Positions 25,431 to 34,504 of a DNA stretch of 64,000 bases are shown here, one piece after another. This stretch comes from JAKQDH01 sp029558835 (lineage in GTDB: Bacteria; Planctomycetota; Phycisphaerae; UBA1845): NCBI GenBank assembly GCA_035356615.1, contig DAOQSN010000031.1, positions 1 to 64,000 of the forward strand, in the 5' to 3' direction. Numbering within the stretch: position 1 is the stretch's first letter; each line of letters starts with the position of its first letter. The notes under the pieces were generated by a model. The model saw only the letters and a program-made list of their open reading frames with translations. It had not been told where the DNA came from and did no database searches. The position numbers and the translations under genes were made by a program.

Positions 25431-27371
25431 GTGTGCGGGATTGCCGGCATCTGGGGGAACGCCAGCCGACCACGCCTCCAGGCCATGGCGGACGCTCTGC
25501 GCCATCGTGGCCCGGACGACGAGGGATTCTGGACCGGCGCGGGCGGTGAGCTGGGGTTGGCGCACCGTCGGCTGTCGATCATCGATCTGGCCGGCGGGCA
25601 CCAGCCCCTGGCCAACGAGGACGGGCGTGTGGTCGTCGTTCTCAACGGCGAGATCTACAACTACCGCGAGTTGCGTACGCAATTGCTGGCGCAAGGACAC
25701 CGCTTCGCGACGCAGACCGACACCGAGGTGGTTGTTCACCTGTACGAGGAGTGTGGTACGGAACTGGTTCACCGGCTGCGCGGAATGTTCGCGTTCGCGC
25801 TATGGGACGAGCGTGAGCGGTGCCTGGTGCTGATGCGCGACCGCGTGGGCAAGAAGCCGCTGTACTACCAGGAAGCCGCCGGGGAGTTTCTGTTTGCCTC
25901 GGAGCTGAAGGCCCTGGCGGCAGCCCCATCGACGGCGCTGGACGTGGACGAGCAGGCACTGGCGGACTACCTGGCATGGGGACACGTGCATCCTCCGGCG
26001 ACGATCTATCGGCAGGTGCGGGCCGTGTCGCCGGGGGAACTTCTGGTTGTCCGGGACCGCCGGCTGCACTCCCGGCAGAAGTACTGGCAGCTCCGCTTGT
26101 CGCCCAAGACGCCCATCCGACCCGCGGAGGCGGTGGAGGAGGTGGATCAACTGCTCCGCGAGGCGGTCCGTCTGCGGCTGCGCGCGGACGTGCCGGTGGG
26201 GGTGTTTCTCTCGGGCGGGATCGACAGCGGGGTCATTACCGCGCTCGCGGCACGGGAACAGGGTTCCCGTTTGCTTACGGTGACGATCGGCTTCTCGGAG
26301 GAGGCGTTCGACGAAAGACCACTGGCCCGGCTGGTGGCGGAGCGCTACGAAACTGAGCACCATGAGGTGGTCATCCGGCCGGACGCCACGGTCGATCTGC
26401 CCAAGATCGCCCGGGCGTACGATCAGCCGTTCGCGGACTCCTCGGCCCTGCCGTCGTACTACGTGGCCCAGGCGGCACGCCAGTTCGTGAAGGTGGTCCT
26501 GAATGGCGACGGAGGCGATGAGCTGTTCGCCGGCTATCGGCGGTACGTGGCCGGACGGATCAGCCGCTGGGTAGGGTGGGCTGACCACGCGTTCGGGCGG
26601 GCCGGCTGGCGGTTGTTGGGTCGCTGCTTGCCTACTCCCCGCAGTCATCGTTCCGGATACGCGTTCGCGCATCGTCTCGTCCGCGGCCTGGGCGCCGACC
26701 CGGTCGAGCGTTACCTGGCCTGGTCCGTCGACATGCTGTCGGAGGAGGACAAGCTCCGATTGTCCGGGCTGGAGGGGCAGACGGCGGCGGCGCCGGAGCC
26801 TGCCGCGAATCGGTGGTTGTTGCACACGGAGCCCAGTGGTCGGTTGGTGCGTCCTTACCTGGAGAGCCTGCGCGGCTGCGGCCCGGTTGACCGGATGCTC
26901 GGCACGGACTACCAGACCATTCTCCCGCACGCCCTGCTGGTGAAAATGGATATCGCCTGCATGGCGCACGGTCTGGAGGGGCGCTCCCCGCTGCTGGACC
27001 AGGTGCTAACCGAGCGGGTGGCCCGGTTCCCGGAGGCCGTCAAGCTCCCTGGGCTACGCACGAAGCCCATCCTGCGTGATCTAAGTCGGCGTTACCTGCC
27101 TGAGTCGGTGCAGGTCGCGCAGAAACGGGGGTTTGAGTTGCCGGTAGTGCGTTGGCTACGGGGGGAGTTGCGGTCCTTCACGGCCGATGTGGTGCTGGCG
27201 CGTCAGGGGTTGCTCGCGGAGCGCTTCGCGCGGCGGGAGCTGGAGCGCTTGCTGCGCAACGAGGAGGGGTTGGATATCTCCCGCTGGGCGCGCCGCACGT
27301 GGACGTTGATGATGTTGGGGCTTTGGGATGCCTGCGTCCACCGCGAGCGTGTCCCGGCCATGCCGGCCTGA
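25431..27371 (+). CDS. asnB: Asparagine synthase (glutamine-hydrolysing), AsnB family
   Basis: 646 residues, a complete glutamine-dependent enzyme. GTG start encodes MCGIAGIWGN with the nucleophile Cys2. Further marks are RGPDDEGFW, LAHRRLSIIDL, NGEIYNYRELR, the ATP loop SGGIDS at 261-266 and GDGGDELFAGYRRY. It would amidate aspartate or, as often proposed for AsnB copies in polysaccharide loci, a carboxylate of a sugar or lipid intermediate. It contrasts with the cysteine-less homologue 6 kb upstream. The C-terminus has MDIACMAHGLEGRSPLLD as in the family. The location among glycosyltransferases argues for a dedicated role rather than general asparagine supply. Confidence 0.9.
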   Translation: MCGIAGIWGNASRPRLQAMADALRHRGPDDEGFWTGAGGELGLAHRRLSIIDLAGGHQPLANEDGRVVVVLNGEIYNYRELRTQLLAQGHRFATQTDTEVVVHLYEECGTELVHRLRGMFAFALWDERERCLVLMRDRVGKKPLYYQEAAGEFLFASELKALAAAPSTALDVDEQALADYLAWGHVHPPATIYRQVRAVSPGELLVVRDRRLHSRQKYWQLRLSPKTPIRPAEAVEEVDQLLREAVRLRLRADVPVGVFLSGGIDSGVITALAAREQGSRLLTVTIGFSEEAFDERPLARLVAERYETEHHEVVIRPDATVDLPKIARAYDQPFADSSALPSYYVAQAARQFVKVVLNGDGGDELFAGYRRYVAGRISRWVGWADHAFGRAGWRLLGRCLPTPRSHRSGYAFAHRLVRGLGADPVERYLAWSVDMLSEEDKLRLSGLEGQTAAAPEPAANRWLLHTEPSGRLVRPYLESLRGCGPVDRMLGTDYQTILPHALLVKMDIACMAHGLEGRSPLLDQVLTERVARFPEAVKLPGLRTKPILRDLSRRYLPESVQVAQKRGFELPVVRWLRGELRSFTADVVLARQGLLAERFARRELERLLRNEEGLDISRWARRTWTLMMLGLWDACVHRERVPAMPA

Positions 27372-27424
27372 TTAGCCCTGAAGTGACCGACGCGTCGGCC
27401 GGTTGCCACCCAGAGGTCAGAAGC

Positions 27425-28600
27425 GTGAGACTGCTGGTAGCTCTTGCGGAACACTACGTGCGCGGCCCGGACGAGCACGTGTACACGGGGGGGCCCCACC
27501 GAGCAGGTTTCTTCGATCGCTACCTTGAGGTCTTCGAGGAGGTCCTGGTGGTGGCACGGGTGTACCGGGCGCCAGCGGTCGATCCCCTGTGGGCACGCGT
27601 CGACGGCCCGCGGGTGCGCGTGGCTGACCTGCCGGACCACACGGGTCCGTGGGAGTACCTGCGGACCCTGCCCCAGCTTCGGCGACGTTGCCGGCAGGCC
27701 GTTGCGGACACGGACGCGTGTCTTCTGCGCACCGGCGGCGGGGGATTCCCGGAGCTGATTCGGCGGGAGGCTCTCCGGCGTGGCCGACCCTATGCCGTCG
27801 AGGTGGTGGCTGATCCGTGGGACGCTCTGGGACCGGGCACGGTGCGGAGCGTGGTGCGTCCGCTGGCCAGGCGGATCTGCGTGCGGAGCCTGTGCGCCTC
27901 GTGTCGGCAGGCCGCCGGCGTTGCGTATGTGACCGCGGAAGCCCTCCAGCAGCGCTATCCGCCAGGCAGTCAGACTTACGCCACCTACTACTCGTCGGTT
28001 GAGATGCCCGCCGAGGCCTACGTGAGCGGGCCACGTGTCTACGCCCGCGCCGCGTGCCGCCTCGTGCACGTCGGGTCATTGCAGCATTTCTACAAGGCCC
28101 CCGATGTGCTGGTGCGGGCGGTGGCGTTGTGCACGCAGCGCGGACTGCCGGTGACGCTGAGGGTACTAGGCGACGGTCAGCGTCGGGCGGAAATCGAGGA
28201 TCTGATCCGCACGCTGCAAGTGGAGCGGCAGGTGGTCTTGGTGGGCCACGTGGCCCGGTGCGAGCTGGTGCGGCGGGAACTGGACGAAGCCGACCTGTTT
28301 GTGTCGGTTTCGCGTCAGGAGGGGCTGCCCCGGGCGATGATCGAGGCAATGGGGCGGGCCTTGCCCTGCCTCGGATCTCCCCGCGGCGGAATCCCCGAGC
28401 TGCTGCCGCCGCAGGACTTGGTACCGCCCGGGGACGCCGCGGCCTTGGCGGACAGGCTCATCGAGGTCTTGGGTGACCCGGAGCGGCTGACGGAGGCGTC
28501 GGCACGCAATCTCGAAGTGGCGCGACGCTATCATGCGGAGGTGCTGCGCCAGCGCCGTCTGGAGTTCCTCCGGCATCTGCGCCGGGTCTCGGGGGGTTGA
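27425..28600 (+). CDS. Glycosyltransferase family 4-like, paralogue of the gene at 31.9-33.1 kb
   Basis: 391 residues. It begins MRLLVALAEHYVRGPDEHVYTGG and has a GT4 C-terminal half: LVHVGSLQHFYKAPDVLVRAVALC, VVLVGHV, EADLFVSVSRQEGLPRAMIEAMGRALPCLGSPRGGIPELL. Whole-length resemblance to the product of 31895-33103 is plain (HYVRGPDEHVY against HFVRGPDGHVY; TAEALQQRYPP against TREMLQRHYPP), so one arose from the other by duplication. The GTG start at 27425 has an AGAGG upstream; the frame remains open into the end of asnB but that part is non-coding. The sugars used are unknown. Confidence 0.85.
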   Translation: MRLLVALAEHYVRGPDEHVYTGGPHRAGFFDRYLEVFEEVLVVARVYRAPAVDPLWARVDGPRVRVADLPDHTGPWEYLRTLPQLRRRCRQAVADTDACLLRTGGGGFPELIRREALRRGRPYAVEVVADPWDALGPGTVRSVVRPLARRICVRSLCASCRQAAGVAYVTAEALQQRYPPGSQTYATYYSSVEMPAEAYVSGPRVYARAACRLVHVGSLQHFYKAPDVLVRAVALCTQRGLPVTLRVLGDGQRRAEIEDLIRTLQVERQVVLVGHVARCELVRRELDEADLFVSVSRQEGLPRAMIEAMGRALPCLGSPRGGIPELLPPQDLVPPGDAAALADRLIEVLGDPERLTEASARNLEVARRYHAEVLRQRRLEFLRHLRRVSGG

Positions 28601-29228
28601 AAGGTGGCCGGGGACGGCTGGGGCCGCTGCCAAGCCGTCCCCGCTGGTGGTATGGGAGGCGCACGCGACCGTCAACGTGCGCTGATGGGTGTTTCTCGAC
28701 GTTGATGAACACCCCAACATCGCGGCTGACTCGCTGCATCGGCTGCGGGAGTCGGGCCTGCGGTCGTTGGCGGCCCTGCAGGCTTGGCCGAGCAGTCCTG
28801 CCGAACGCCAAGCGACCGCGGCGGAGCTGCGCGACGAGTCCAGCCGGCGGGGCATCCCGTTTTGCCCACCCCCAGCCCCGGCGACGCCGATATACTGGCG
28901 TTGCCCCACGGGCAGGGAGCGGAAGGAGGAAGTGCCGGCGACCGCGGATCGAGCCGGCGTGGACATCGCGGGGTGGTCCTCGTCCGTGGGCCGCTCCTTG
29001 CCTCCCTCTGCGGTCGCGGTGTGGGTAATCAAGCGGGGCGCGCCGCCGGGCCGAGGAGGCGCACCGGCACGTTGTGACCGTGCCGATGTGTCCCAGGCTT
29101 TCGGCGCCTACGCTGGCGACGGCGGTGCAGCTCCTGGGTGCCGGGGGCGTGTGGTTCGGGAGCCGGAAGCAGGCGGAAGCGCCGGCGGGAATGCCGGGCA
29201 ACCGCAGCGCCTGGAAGGAGACCAGATA
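28601..29228. other. Long gap before the GNAT/FemAB-like gene
   Basis: About 630 bases. A frame in phase with the next gene is open from 28689, but its product is a mix of Arg/Gly/Pro-rich sequence without domain features, and a strong ribosome site at 29213-29220 marks the real start of the next gene. I see no RNA gene or repeat. It may hold a promoter for the second half of the locus or a decayed gene. Confidence 0.45.
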
Positions 29229-30152
29229 GTGCCGGTTCCCCAGGAGATTGAGTTCCCCGAGGTGCCCCTGAGGCGCTGCACCACGGAGGAATATTGCACC
29301 GCCCTGCATGAGCGCGGCGAGCTGCCGTTCTGGTGGTGGGGGCGGTATGGGTGGCGCGGCAGGAACTTCTCGCTGCCGTTTCGCGACCGGGCGGGGCACT
29401 GGTGGTATGAGGCCCTGCCGGGTTTCGCCTGGCCGGTGGAAATCCTGGAGCCGCTTCCTGCTGCTGAAGTCCGGGTACCGCTGGCCCGCAGCTACTGGGG
29501 CTATCAACACGCGGTGCCGGAGGGTGCCTCGGCCAACGGCAAGCTGGTGATCAACACGATTATGGATCTGGCGGCCTACGGGCCGTCTTCCATCAACGAC
29601 AAGCGACGCAACGCGGTGCGCAAGGGGCTGCGGTCGTGTGACGTAGTTGCAGTCGAAGCCGTCGACGAGCGCTGGCTCGTCGGCGCCGCCGGCTGCTGGC
29701 GCGACCTCGTCCAGCGCAGCGGCTGGAACCGACCCCTGGATGCGGGCACCCTGCGGCGCCGCTGGGAGGACCTGTTCCGGTTGCCCGGTGCCACGACCAT
29801 CATGGCCTTCGACAGGGAGTCCGGGCAGGTGGCTGGTTTCCTGATTACTAAGGTTTACGGGCGCACCGCCTACGTAGACACGCTCGCTTCTGCGTCCGAA
29901 CTGCTGCACTGCAATCCGAACGACGCGCTGGTGTACACGTTCGTCCGCAACGCGCAGCGGCTGCCTGGTGTGGCGCAGGTGCATTACGCCATCAAGTCGA
30001 CGGCGCCGTCTTTGGAGAAGTTCAAGGTGTCACTGGGTTTCGAGGCGACCGCTCTGCCGGCGCGGGTGTGCACGCGCGTGCCGGGTGCCTTGGGGTTGCT
30101 GCGGCTGGTCAGGTTGTTGAAGTACAAGCAGCTCATGGGGCAGCTCCGATGA
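29229..30152 (+). CDS. GNAT/FemAB-like acyl- or aminoacyltransferase
   Basis: 307 residues. The C-terminal half has the GNAT pattern used by FemAB-like proteins: NDKRRNAVRKGLRSCDVVAVE, GAAGCWRDLVQRSGWNRPL, GATTIMAFDRESGQVAGFLITKVYGRTAYVDTL, then PSLEKFKVSLGFEATALP. Proteins of this kind occur in exosortase-associated EPS loci and transfer an acyl or aminoacyl group to an amino sugar or peptide. The donor here is unknown. The GTG start at 29229 is well supported by GGAAGGAG eight bases upstream, overriding a longer open frame. The deacetylase gene follows. Confidence 0.72.
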   Translation: MPVPQEIEFPEVPLRRCTTEEYCTALHERGELPFWWWGRYGWRGRNFSLPFRDRAGHWWYEALPGFAWPVEILEPLPAAEVRVPLARSYWGYQHAVPEGASANGKLVINTIMDLAAYGPSSINDKRRNAVRKGLRSCDVVAVEAVDERWLVGAAGCWRDLVQRSGWNRPLDAGTLRRRWEDLFRLPGATTIMAFDRESGQVAGFLITKVYGRTAYVDTLASASELLHCNPNDALVYTFVRNAQRLPGVAQVHYAIKSTAPSLEKFKVSLGFEATALPARVCTRVPGALGLLRLVRLLKYKQLMGQLR

Positions 30153-30238
30153 GGGGGGCGCGGCGGCAGGGAGGGGCCGCGCCCCGTCGGGGGGAGCGGC
30201 GGATCGAGGCAAGGTCCTGAGCGAGGCTACCGGAATCC

Positions 30239-31078
30239 ATGAGCCAACGGCCCGGCGCCATCCTCAATGCCCTCACCATCGACCTGGAGGACTGGGCCCA
30301 GAGTACGCTCGGGGCTCATCTGCCCATTACCGCGCGGGTGGTGCGCAACACGCAGCGGGTCTTGCACCTGCTGACCGCTCACGATGTCCACGCCACCTTC
30401 TTCGCGCTGGGCAAGGTCTGTGAGCGCTATCCGGAGCTGTTGCCCATGGTTGCCGAGGCCGGGCACGAGATCGGCACTCACGGCTACGGTCATGAGCTGC
30501 TCTATAGCATCACGCCCGCCCGTTTCCGGGAGGATCTCGAGCGCAGCATCGACCTCATCGTGCGGCAGATCGGACGCCGCCCTGTGAGCTACCGGGCCCC
30601 CGCGTTCTCGATTACGCGTGATTCCCTGTGGGCGGGGCCGATTCTCGCGGAGCTGGGCATCCGCTACAGCTCCAGCATCTTTCCGATTGCCGGCGGGCGC
30701 TACGGCATTCCGGACGCGCCGCGGTTTCCCCATCGCTGGCCGACCTGCGACCTGCTGGAGTTTCCCCTGACCACCGTGCGGCGTTTCGGGCGCAACTGGC
30801 CTGTCTGTGGGGGTGGGTATGTGCGCCTGCTGCCGTATGCGCTGGTGGCCGGCGCCATCCGGGAAGTCAACCGGCTGCGGCACCCCGCCGTGGTCTACCT
30901 GCATCCGTACGAGTTAGACGTGACCGAAGTGGCCGAATTGCGCAGACAAGGTTGGCCCATCAGCCGGGAACGGTACGTGCATCAGTCGCTTTTCCGGGGG
31001 CGCGTGCGCGGACGGCTGGCGCGCCTCATGACGGAGTTCCGGTTCGCCCCCTTGACGGAGGTGCTTGCTCATGAGTGA
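30239..31078 (+). CDS. Polysaccharide deacetylase, XrtA/EPS-locus type
   Basis: 279 residues of the NodB fold. Motif 1 is ALTIDLEDWAQ, as in deacetylases found with exosortase loci; motif 2 is GTHGYGHELLY with the two metal histidines; motif 3 is SYRAPAFSIT. The C-terminal part has VVYLHPYELD with the catalytic histidine. It would remove N-acetyl groups from the polysaccharide or its intermediate, exposing amines that neighbouring acyl/aminoacyl enzymes could use. No signal peptide is visible, so it may act on a cytoplasmic intermediate. Stop overlaps the next start by eight bases. Confidence 0.88.
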   Translation: MSQRPGAILNALTIDLEDWAQSTLGAHLPITARVVRNTQRVLHLLTAHDVHATFFALGKVCERYPELLPMVAEAGHEIGTHGYGHELLYSITPARFREDLERSIDLIVRQIGRRPVSYRAPAFSITRDSLWAGPILAELGIRYSSSIFPIAGGRYGIPDAPRFPHRWPTCDLLEFPLTTVRRFGRNWPVCGGGYVRLLPYALVAGAIREVNRLRHPAVVYLHPYELDVTEVAELRRQGWPISRERYVHQSLFRGRVRGRLARLMTEFRFAPLTEVLAHE

Positions 31079-31739
31079 AATCGCCGACGTCCAGCGTTAC
31101 TTCCGGGAACAGGCGGCCCAGTTCGACAGCATCTACGAGGGCAAGGGACCAGTGTTGCGCTGGCTCGACCGCAAGTTTCGGGCCAGCATCTTCGTCCGCT
31201 ACGCGCTCACGTTCGAGCACGCGGGCGACGTGACTGGCAAGCGGGTTCTGGACATCGGCTGCGGCTCCGGGCGCTACTGCGTCGAGTTCGCCCAGCGCGG
31301 GGCGGCCGAGGTCGTCGGCGTCGACCTCTCGGACAACATGATCGCCCTGGCTCGGCGCGAGGCCGAGCGGCTCCAGGTTGCCGACCGCTGTCACTTCCTG
31401 GTCGATGACTTCAACCACTACCGTCCGGACGAACCCTTCGACGTCGTGATCGCCATGGGTGTGTTTGACTACCTGCGCGAGCCGGAACCGTGGGTGGAGC
31501 GTATGGTCGGTGTTTGCCGTGGCCGGTGGATGGCGAGCTTCCCCAAGTGGGATCTGCTGCGGGCCCCCTTACGCCGCTGGCGCTACAGGCTACGCAACTG
31601 CCCCGTGTATTACTACACTGACGAGCGTGTGGTACAGATCATGCGGGCGTGTCATTTGGCGCAGTACGTCATCAAGGACATTCCGGGGCGCGGGCAGGAC
31701 TGGTTCGTCTGCGCGGAGGTGGGCAGGACGCCTGCCTGA
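31071..31739 (+). CDS. Class I SAM-dependent methyltransferase
   Basis: 222 residues. SAM motif I is VLDIGCGSGRYCVEFAQRG, followed by VVGVDLSDNMIALAR with the acidic ribose ligand, and FDVVIAMGVFDYL (motif IV region). The C-terminal part lacks known target-recognition marks. It would methylate a small molecule or glycan intermediate of the locus. ATG 31071 is chosen because GGAGG lies about ten bases upstream; it overlaps the deacetylase stop by eight bases, so translation is coupled. Confidence 0.85.
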   Translation: MSEIADVQRYFREQAAQFDSIYEGKGPVLRWLDRKFRASIFVRYALTFEHAGDVTGKRVLDIGCGSGRYCVEFAQRGAAEVVGVDLSDNMIALARREAERLQVADRCHFLVDDFNHYRPDEPFDVVIAMGVFDYLREPEPWVERMVGVCRGRWMASFPKWDLLRAPLRRWRYRLRNCPVYYYTDERVVQIMRACHLAQYVIKDIPGRGQDWFVCAEVGRTPA

Positions 31740-31894
31740 CGTCCGCCCGCCGTGCCGCCAAGCCGTCCGCGTGCCGGATGGCCCATCGCCGTTCGGAAAA
31801 GCTGGGTCGGGGCCCCCGGACACGCTCGGCGGCGCGCCGTGGCTGACGCCGGCGGAGGGGCCTGCCCCTCCGGTTGGCCGAATCAGGGTCGAGC

Positions 31895-33103
31895 ATGGGC
31901 AGCCTGCTGGCAACCCACACGTCGCACTTCGTCCGCGGGCCGGATGGCCATGTCTATTCCCCCGAGACGCTGCTGGGCTACGCCTTCTGGACCCGCTACT
32001 TGGTGGTGTTCGAGGGGGTGAGCGTGGTCGCGCGTGTGGCGCGACGAGCAAGCGTTCCCGGTGACCTGCCCCGGGCCGACGGGCCGGGTGTGGAGTTTCT
32101 CGACCTGCCCGACTACCTGGGTCCGTGGGAGTACTTGGCGCGGCGGGCGGGTCTGGGGGCCCGGGTGCGTGCGGCCGTCGGGCAGCATGACGCGTATTGC
32201 CTCCGCGTCCCCTGTGCCAACGCGACGCTCATCTGGCATGAATTGCGGCGGCGGGGCCTGCCGTTTGGCCTGGAAGTCGTGGGGGATCCGGCGGACTCGC
32301 TGGGTGCCGGCGCGGTGCGTTCGCTTGCCCGACCCCTGGCCCGTTGGTCGGCTGTGCGCGCCCTGCGGGCCCAGTGCCGGACCGCCTGTGCAACGGCCTA
32401 CGTGACGAGGGAGATGCTTCAGCGGCACTATCCCCCCGCGCCGGGTGCCTTTACCACGCACTACTCGTCGATCGAGTTGCCGCCCGAGGCGTTCGTGGTG
32501 GAGCCGCGGACGAACCTGGGGGCTGGGCATCGGCTGGTCTACGTGGGCACCCTGGAGGTATTGTACAAGGCGCCTGACGTGCTCATCCGAGCGCTGGCGT
32601 TATGCCGACCACACGAGGTGCGTTTGACGATCGTGGGTGAAGGTCGGGAGCGAGCGGGGCTCGAAGCATTGGCACGCGACGTAGGCGTGCGCGACCGCAT
32701 CACCTTCGCGGGTCGGCTGCCGGCGGGGGCCGCGGTCCGCGAGGTGCTGGATACTGCGGACCTCTTCGTGCTGCCGTCGCGGCAGGAGGGCCTGCCCCGG
32801 GCGATGATCGAGGCGATGGCCCGCGGCCTGCCCTGTCTCGGCTCGACGGTAGGGGGCATTCCCGAGTTGTTGCCGGCAGAGGACATGGTGCGGCCGGGCG
32901 ACGCCAAGGTGCTGGCGGCGAAGATTACGGAAATGCTTGCGGACAATGACCGGCTGTGCGCCTGCGCGCGGCGCAACTTGGCCTTGGCGCAAGAGTACGT
33001 GCAGGAGGCGCTGGCCCAGCGACGCCGCGTGTTCTACCAGGCACTGGATCAGGCGTCCGCCAGGTGTGGGGCGGCGCGGGCTGCGCAGGGAGACCGGGGT
33101 TGA
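31895..33103 (+). CDS. Glycosyltransferase family 4-like, paralogue of the gene at 27.4-28.6 kb
   Basis: 402 residues. N-terminus MGSLLATHTSHFVRGPDGHVYSPETLLGYAFW, then the same body plan as the earlier paralogue. C-terminal GT4 marks: RLVYVGTLEVLYKAPDVLIRALALC, ITFAGRLPAGAAVREVLDTADLFVLPSRQEGLPRAMIEAMARGLPCLGS, GGIPELLPAEDMV. ATG 31895 has a weak AGGG upstream; a TTG at 31874 is another option. Its stop overlaps the start of the next glycosyltransferase by four bases. Donor and linkage are unknown; conserved SSIELPPEAF and SSVEMPAEAY in the two copies may mark a shared substrate. Confidence 0.85.
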   Translation: MGSLLATHTSHFVRGPDGHVYSPETLLGYAFWTRYLVVFEGVSVVARVARRASVPGDLPRADGPGVEFLDLPDYLGPWEYLARRAGLGARVRAAVGQHDAYCLRVPCANATLIWHELRRRGLPFGLEVVGDPADSLGAGAVRSLARPLARWSAVRALRAQCRTACATAYVTREMLQRHYPPAPGAFTTHYSSIELPPEAFVVEPRTNLGAGHRLVYVGTLEVLYKAPDVLIRALALCRPHEVRLTIVGEGRERAGLEALARDVGVRDRITFAGRLPAGAAVREVLDTADLFVLPSRQEGLPRAMIEAMARGLPCLGSTVGGIPELLPAEDMVRPGDAKVLAAKITEMLADNDRLCACARRNLALAQEYVQEALAQRRRVFYQALDQASARCGAARAAQGDRG

Positions 33104-34266
33104 AACCTGGCGTCAGAATCGCCTTCGTCAGTGCGCAGGCCTCGACGCTGCGGGCGTTCTACCTGCCGCTGCTCCGCGCGTTGAACGCGGCCGGGGCGGA
33201 GGTCATCGTCGTGGCCAACGGCGATGCGGATCTCGATGCGTTAGAGCGCGCAAGTCTGGCCCGCGTCTACGCCGTGCCGCTGTTGCGGCGCATCTCGCCG
33301 GTGCTGGACGCCCGATCGCTGCGGCGGGTGGTGCGGCTCTTTCGCGCTGAGCGACCGGATATCGTGCACAGCCACATGGCGAAGGGGGGGCTGGTGGGCA
33401 TGTCGGCCGCCCGGCTCGCGGGCGTCCGGCACCGGCTGCACACCCTGCATGGTCTGCCGCTGGAGACCGCCCGGGGGCTGACCCGTCACCTGCTCGGGTC
33501 TGCTGAGCGTCTGACTTTCCGCCTGGCGCAGCGGGTCTGCGTGGTCAGCGAGAGCCTGCGTCGGCGGGCGGTGGAGTTGCGTCTGTGTTCTGCGGACAAG
33601 ACGCTGGTTCTCGGGGCCGGGACCGCGTGCGGGCTGTCGCTGGAGCGGTTCACGCCGACGGCGGACGTGCGGGAGCGTGGTCGGCGCAAACGTCGCGAGT
33701 TCGACATCCCTGTGGACTCCCTGGTAGTGGGTTTCGTGGGCCGGCTCGTGTATGACAAGGGCATCCACCTGCTGGTGAAGGCGTTTGTCGAGTTGGCGAA
33801 CCGACGGAACGATCTTCACCTGCTGCTGCTGGGCGATCATGAATCGTACCGCGGTGCAGTGCCCGCCGACGCGGTCGAGACGATTCGGCGTCATCCGCGC
33901 ATCCGGCATGCCCCTTTTGACTGGGACCCGGTGCCGTACTACGCGGCCATGGACGTCGTGGTCCTGCCGACGTACCGTGAAGGGTGGGGGTACACCTTGT
34001 TGGAGGCGGCGGCGATGGGTCTGCCCGTGGTGGCCACGCGGACGACCGGCTGCGTCGATGCGGTGCGGGACGGCGAGACAGGGCTGCTCGTCGACGTTGG
34101 CGACGTGGCCGGGTTGATTCGCTCGCTCGAACAACTGCTGCGCGATGCCGACCTGCGGCAGCGGCTGGGTCGGGCCGGGCGGCAGCGCGTGGAAGCCGAG
34201 TTCACGGATCAGCGTCTGGTCGCTGAACATCTCAGACTGTACGAGGAGCTATCGGGACTGGTTTGA
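33100..34266 (+). CDS. Glycosyltransferase family 4-like (GT-B)
   Basis: 388 residues. N-terminal acceptor domain with RIAFVSAQASTLRAFYLPLLRALNAAGAEV, PDIVHSHMAKGGLVGMSAARLAGV and RHRLHTLHGLPLE, typical of PglA/WbpP-type glycan transferases. C-terminal donor domain: VVGFVGRLVYDKGIHLLVKAF, YYAAMDVVVLPTYREGWGYTLLEAAAMGLPVVATRTTGCVDAV. Starts at TTG 33100 within TTGA, overlapping the previous stop by four bases, with AGGGAG shortly upstream. The frame is open further upstream but that part belongs to the previous gene. Confidence 0.87.
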   Translation: MKPGVRIAFVSAQASTLRAFYLPLLRALNAAGAEVIVVANGDADLDALERASLARVYAVPLLRRISPVLDARSLRRVVRLFRAERPDIVHSHMAKGGLVGMSAARLAGVRHRLHTLHGLPLETARGLTRHLLGSAERLTFRLAQRVCVVSESLRRRAVELRLCSADKTLVLGAGTACGLSLERFTPTADVRERGRRKRREFDIPVDSLVVGFVGRLVYDKGIHLLVKAFVELANRRNDLHLLLLGDHESYRGAVPADAVETIRRHPRIRHAPFDWDPVPYYAAMDVVVLPTYREGWGYTLLEAAAMGLPVVATRTTGCVDAVRDGETGLLVDVGDVAGLIRSLEQLLRDADLRQRLGRAGRQRVEAEFTDQRLVAEHLRLYEELSGLV

Positions 34267-34308
34267 CGTGTGGGTGACAGAAGCGGCGGGCGCAGCGGCC
34301 AGGAAAGG

Positions 34309-34388
34309 TAGCGTCGGCCCCCCGTGGCCGACGTGATACGCCGCGACGTTTCCGCCGCCTGCGTCGCCTGCCGGGGGGGCGACGCTAC
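34309..34388. repeat. Two-hairpin inverted element upstream of the DUF2723 gene
   Basis: GTAGCGTCG at 34309-34317 is matched by CGACGCTAC at 34380-34388. Inside, GTCGGCC/GGCCGAC (about 34313-34332) and GCGTCGCC/GGCGACGC (34361-34385) form a hairpin at each end. The symmetrical two-hairpin plan resembles a REPIN. No other copy was seen in this window. Confidence 0.6.
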
Positions 34389-34504
34389 GAACGCACCGAT
34401 CCTGCCCCGCCCAGCAACCCGCCTCGTCTGTCACGGACTCAGGTTCGACCGGCGCCACGGGCAAGGCTTGACCGCCGGCCCGATCTCGACGGAGAATCAC
34501 CAGG

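Noticed and set aside
19163..27371. A lasso-peptide cluster based on the cysteine-less asparagine-synthase homologue
   Set aside because: No precursor gene or protease partner is visible, and the neighbours are glycosyltransferases.
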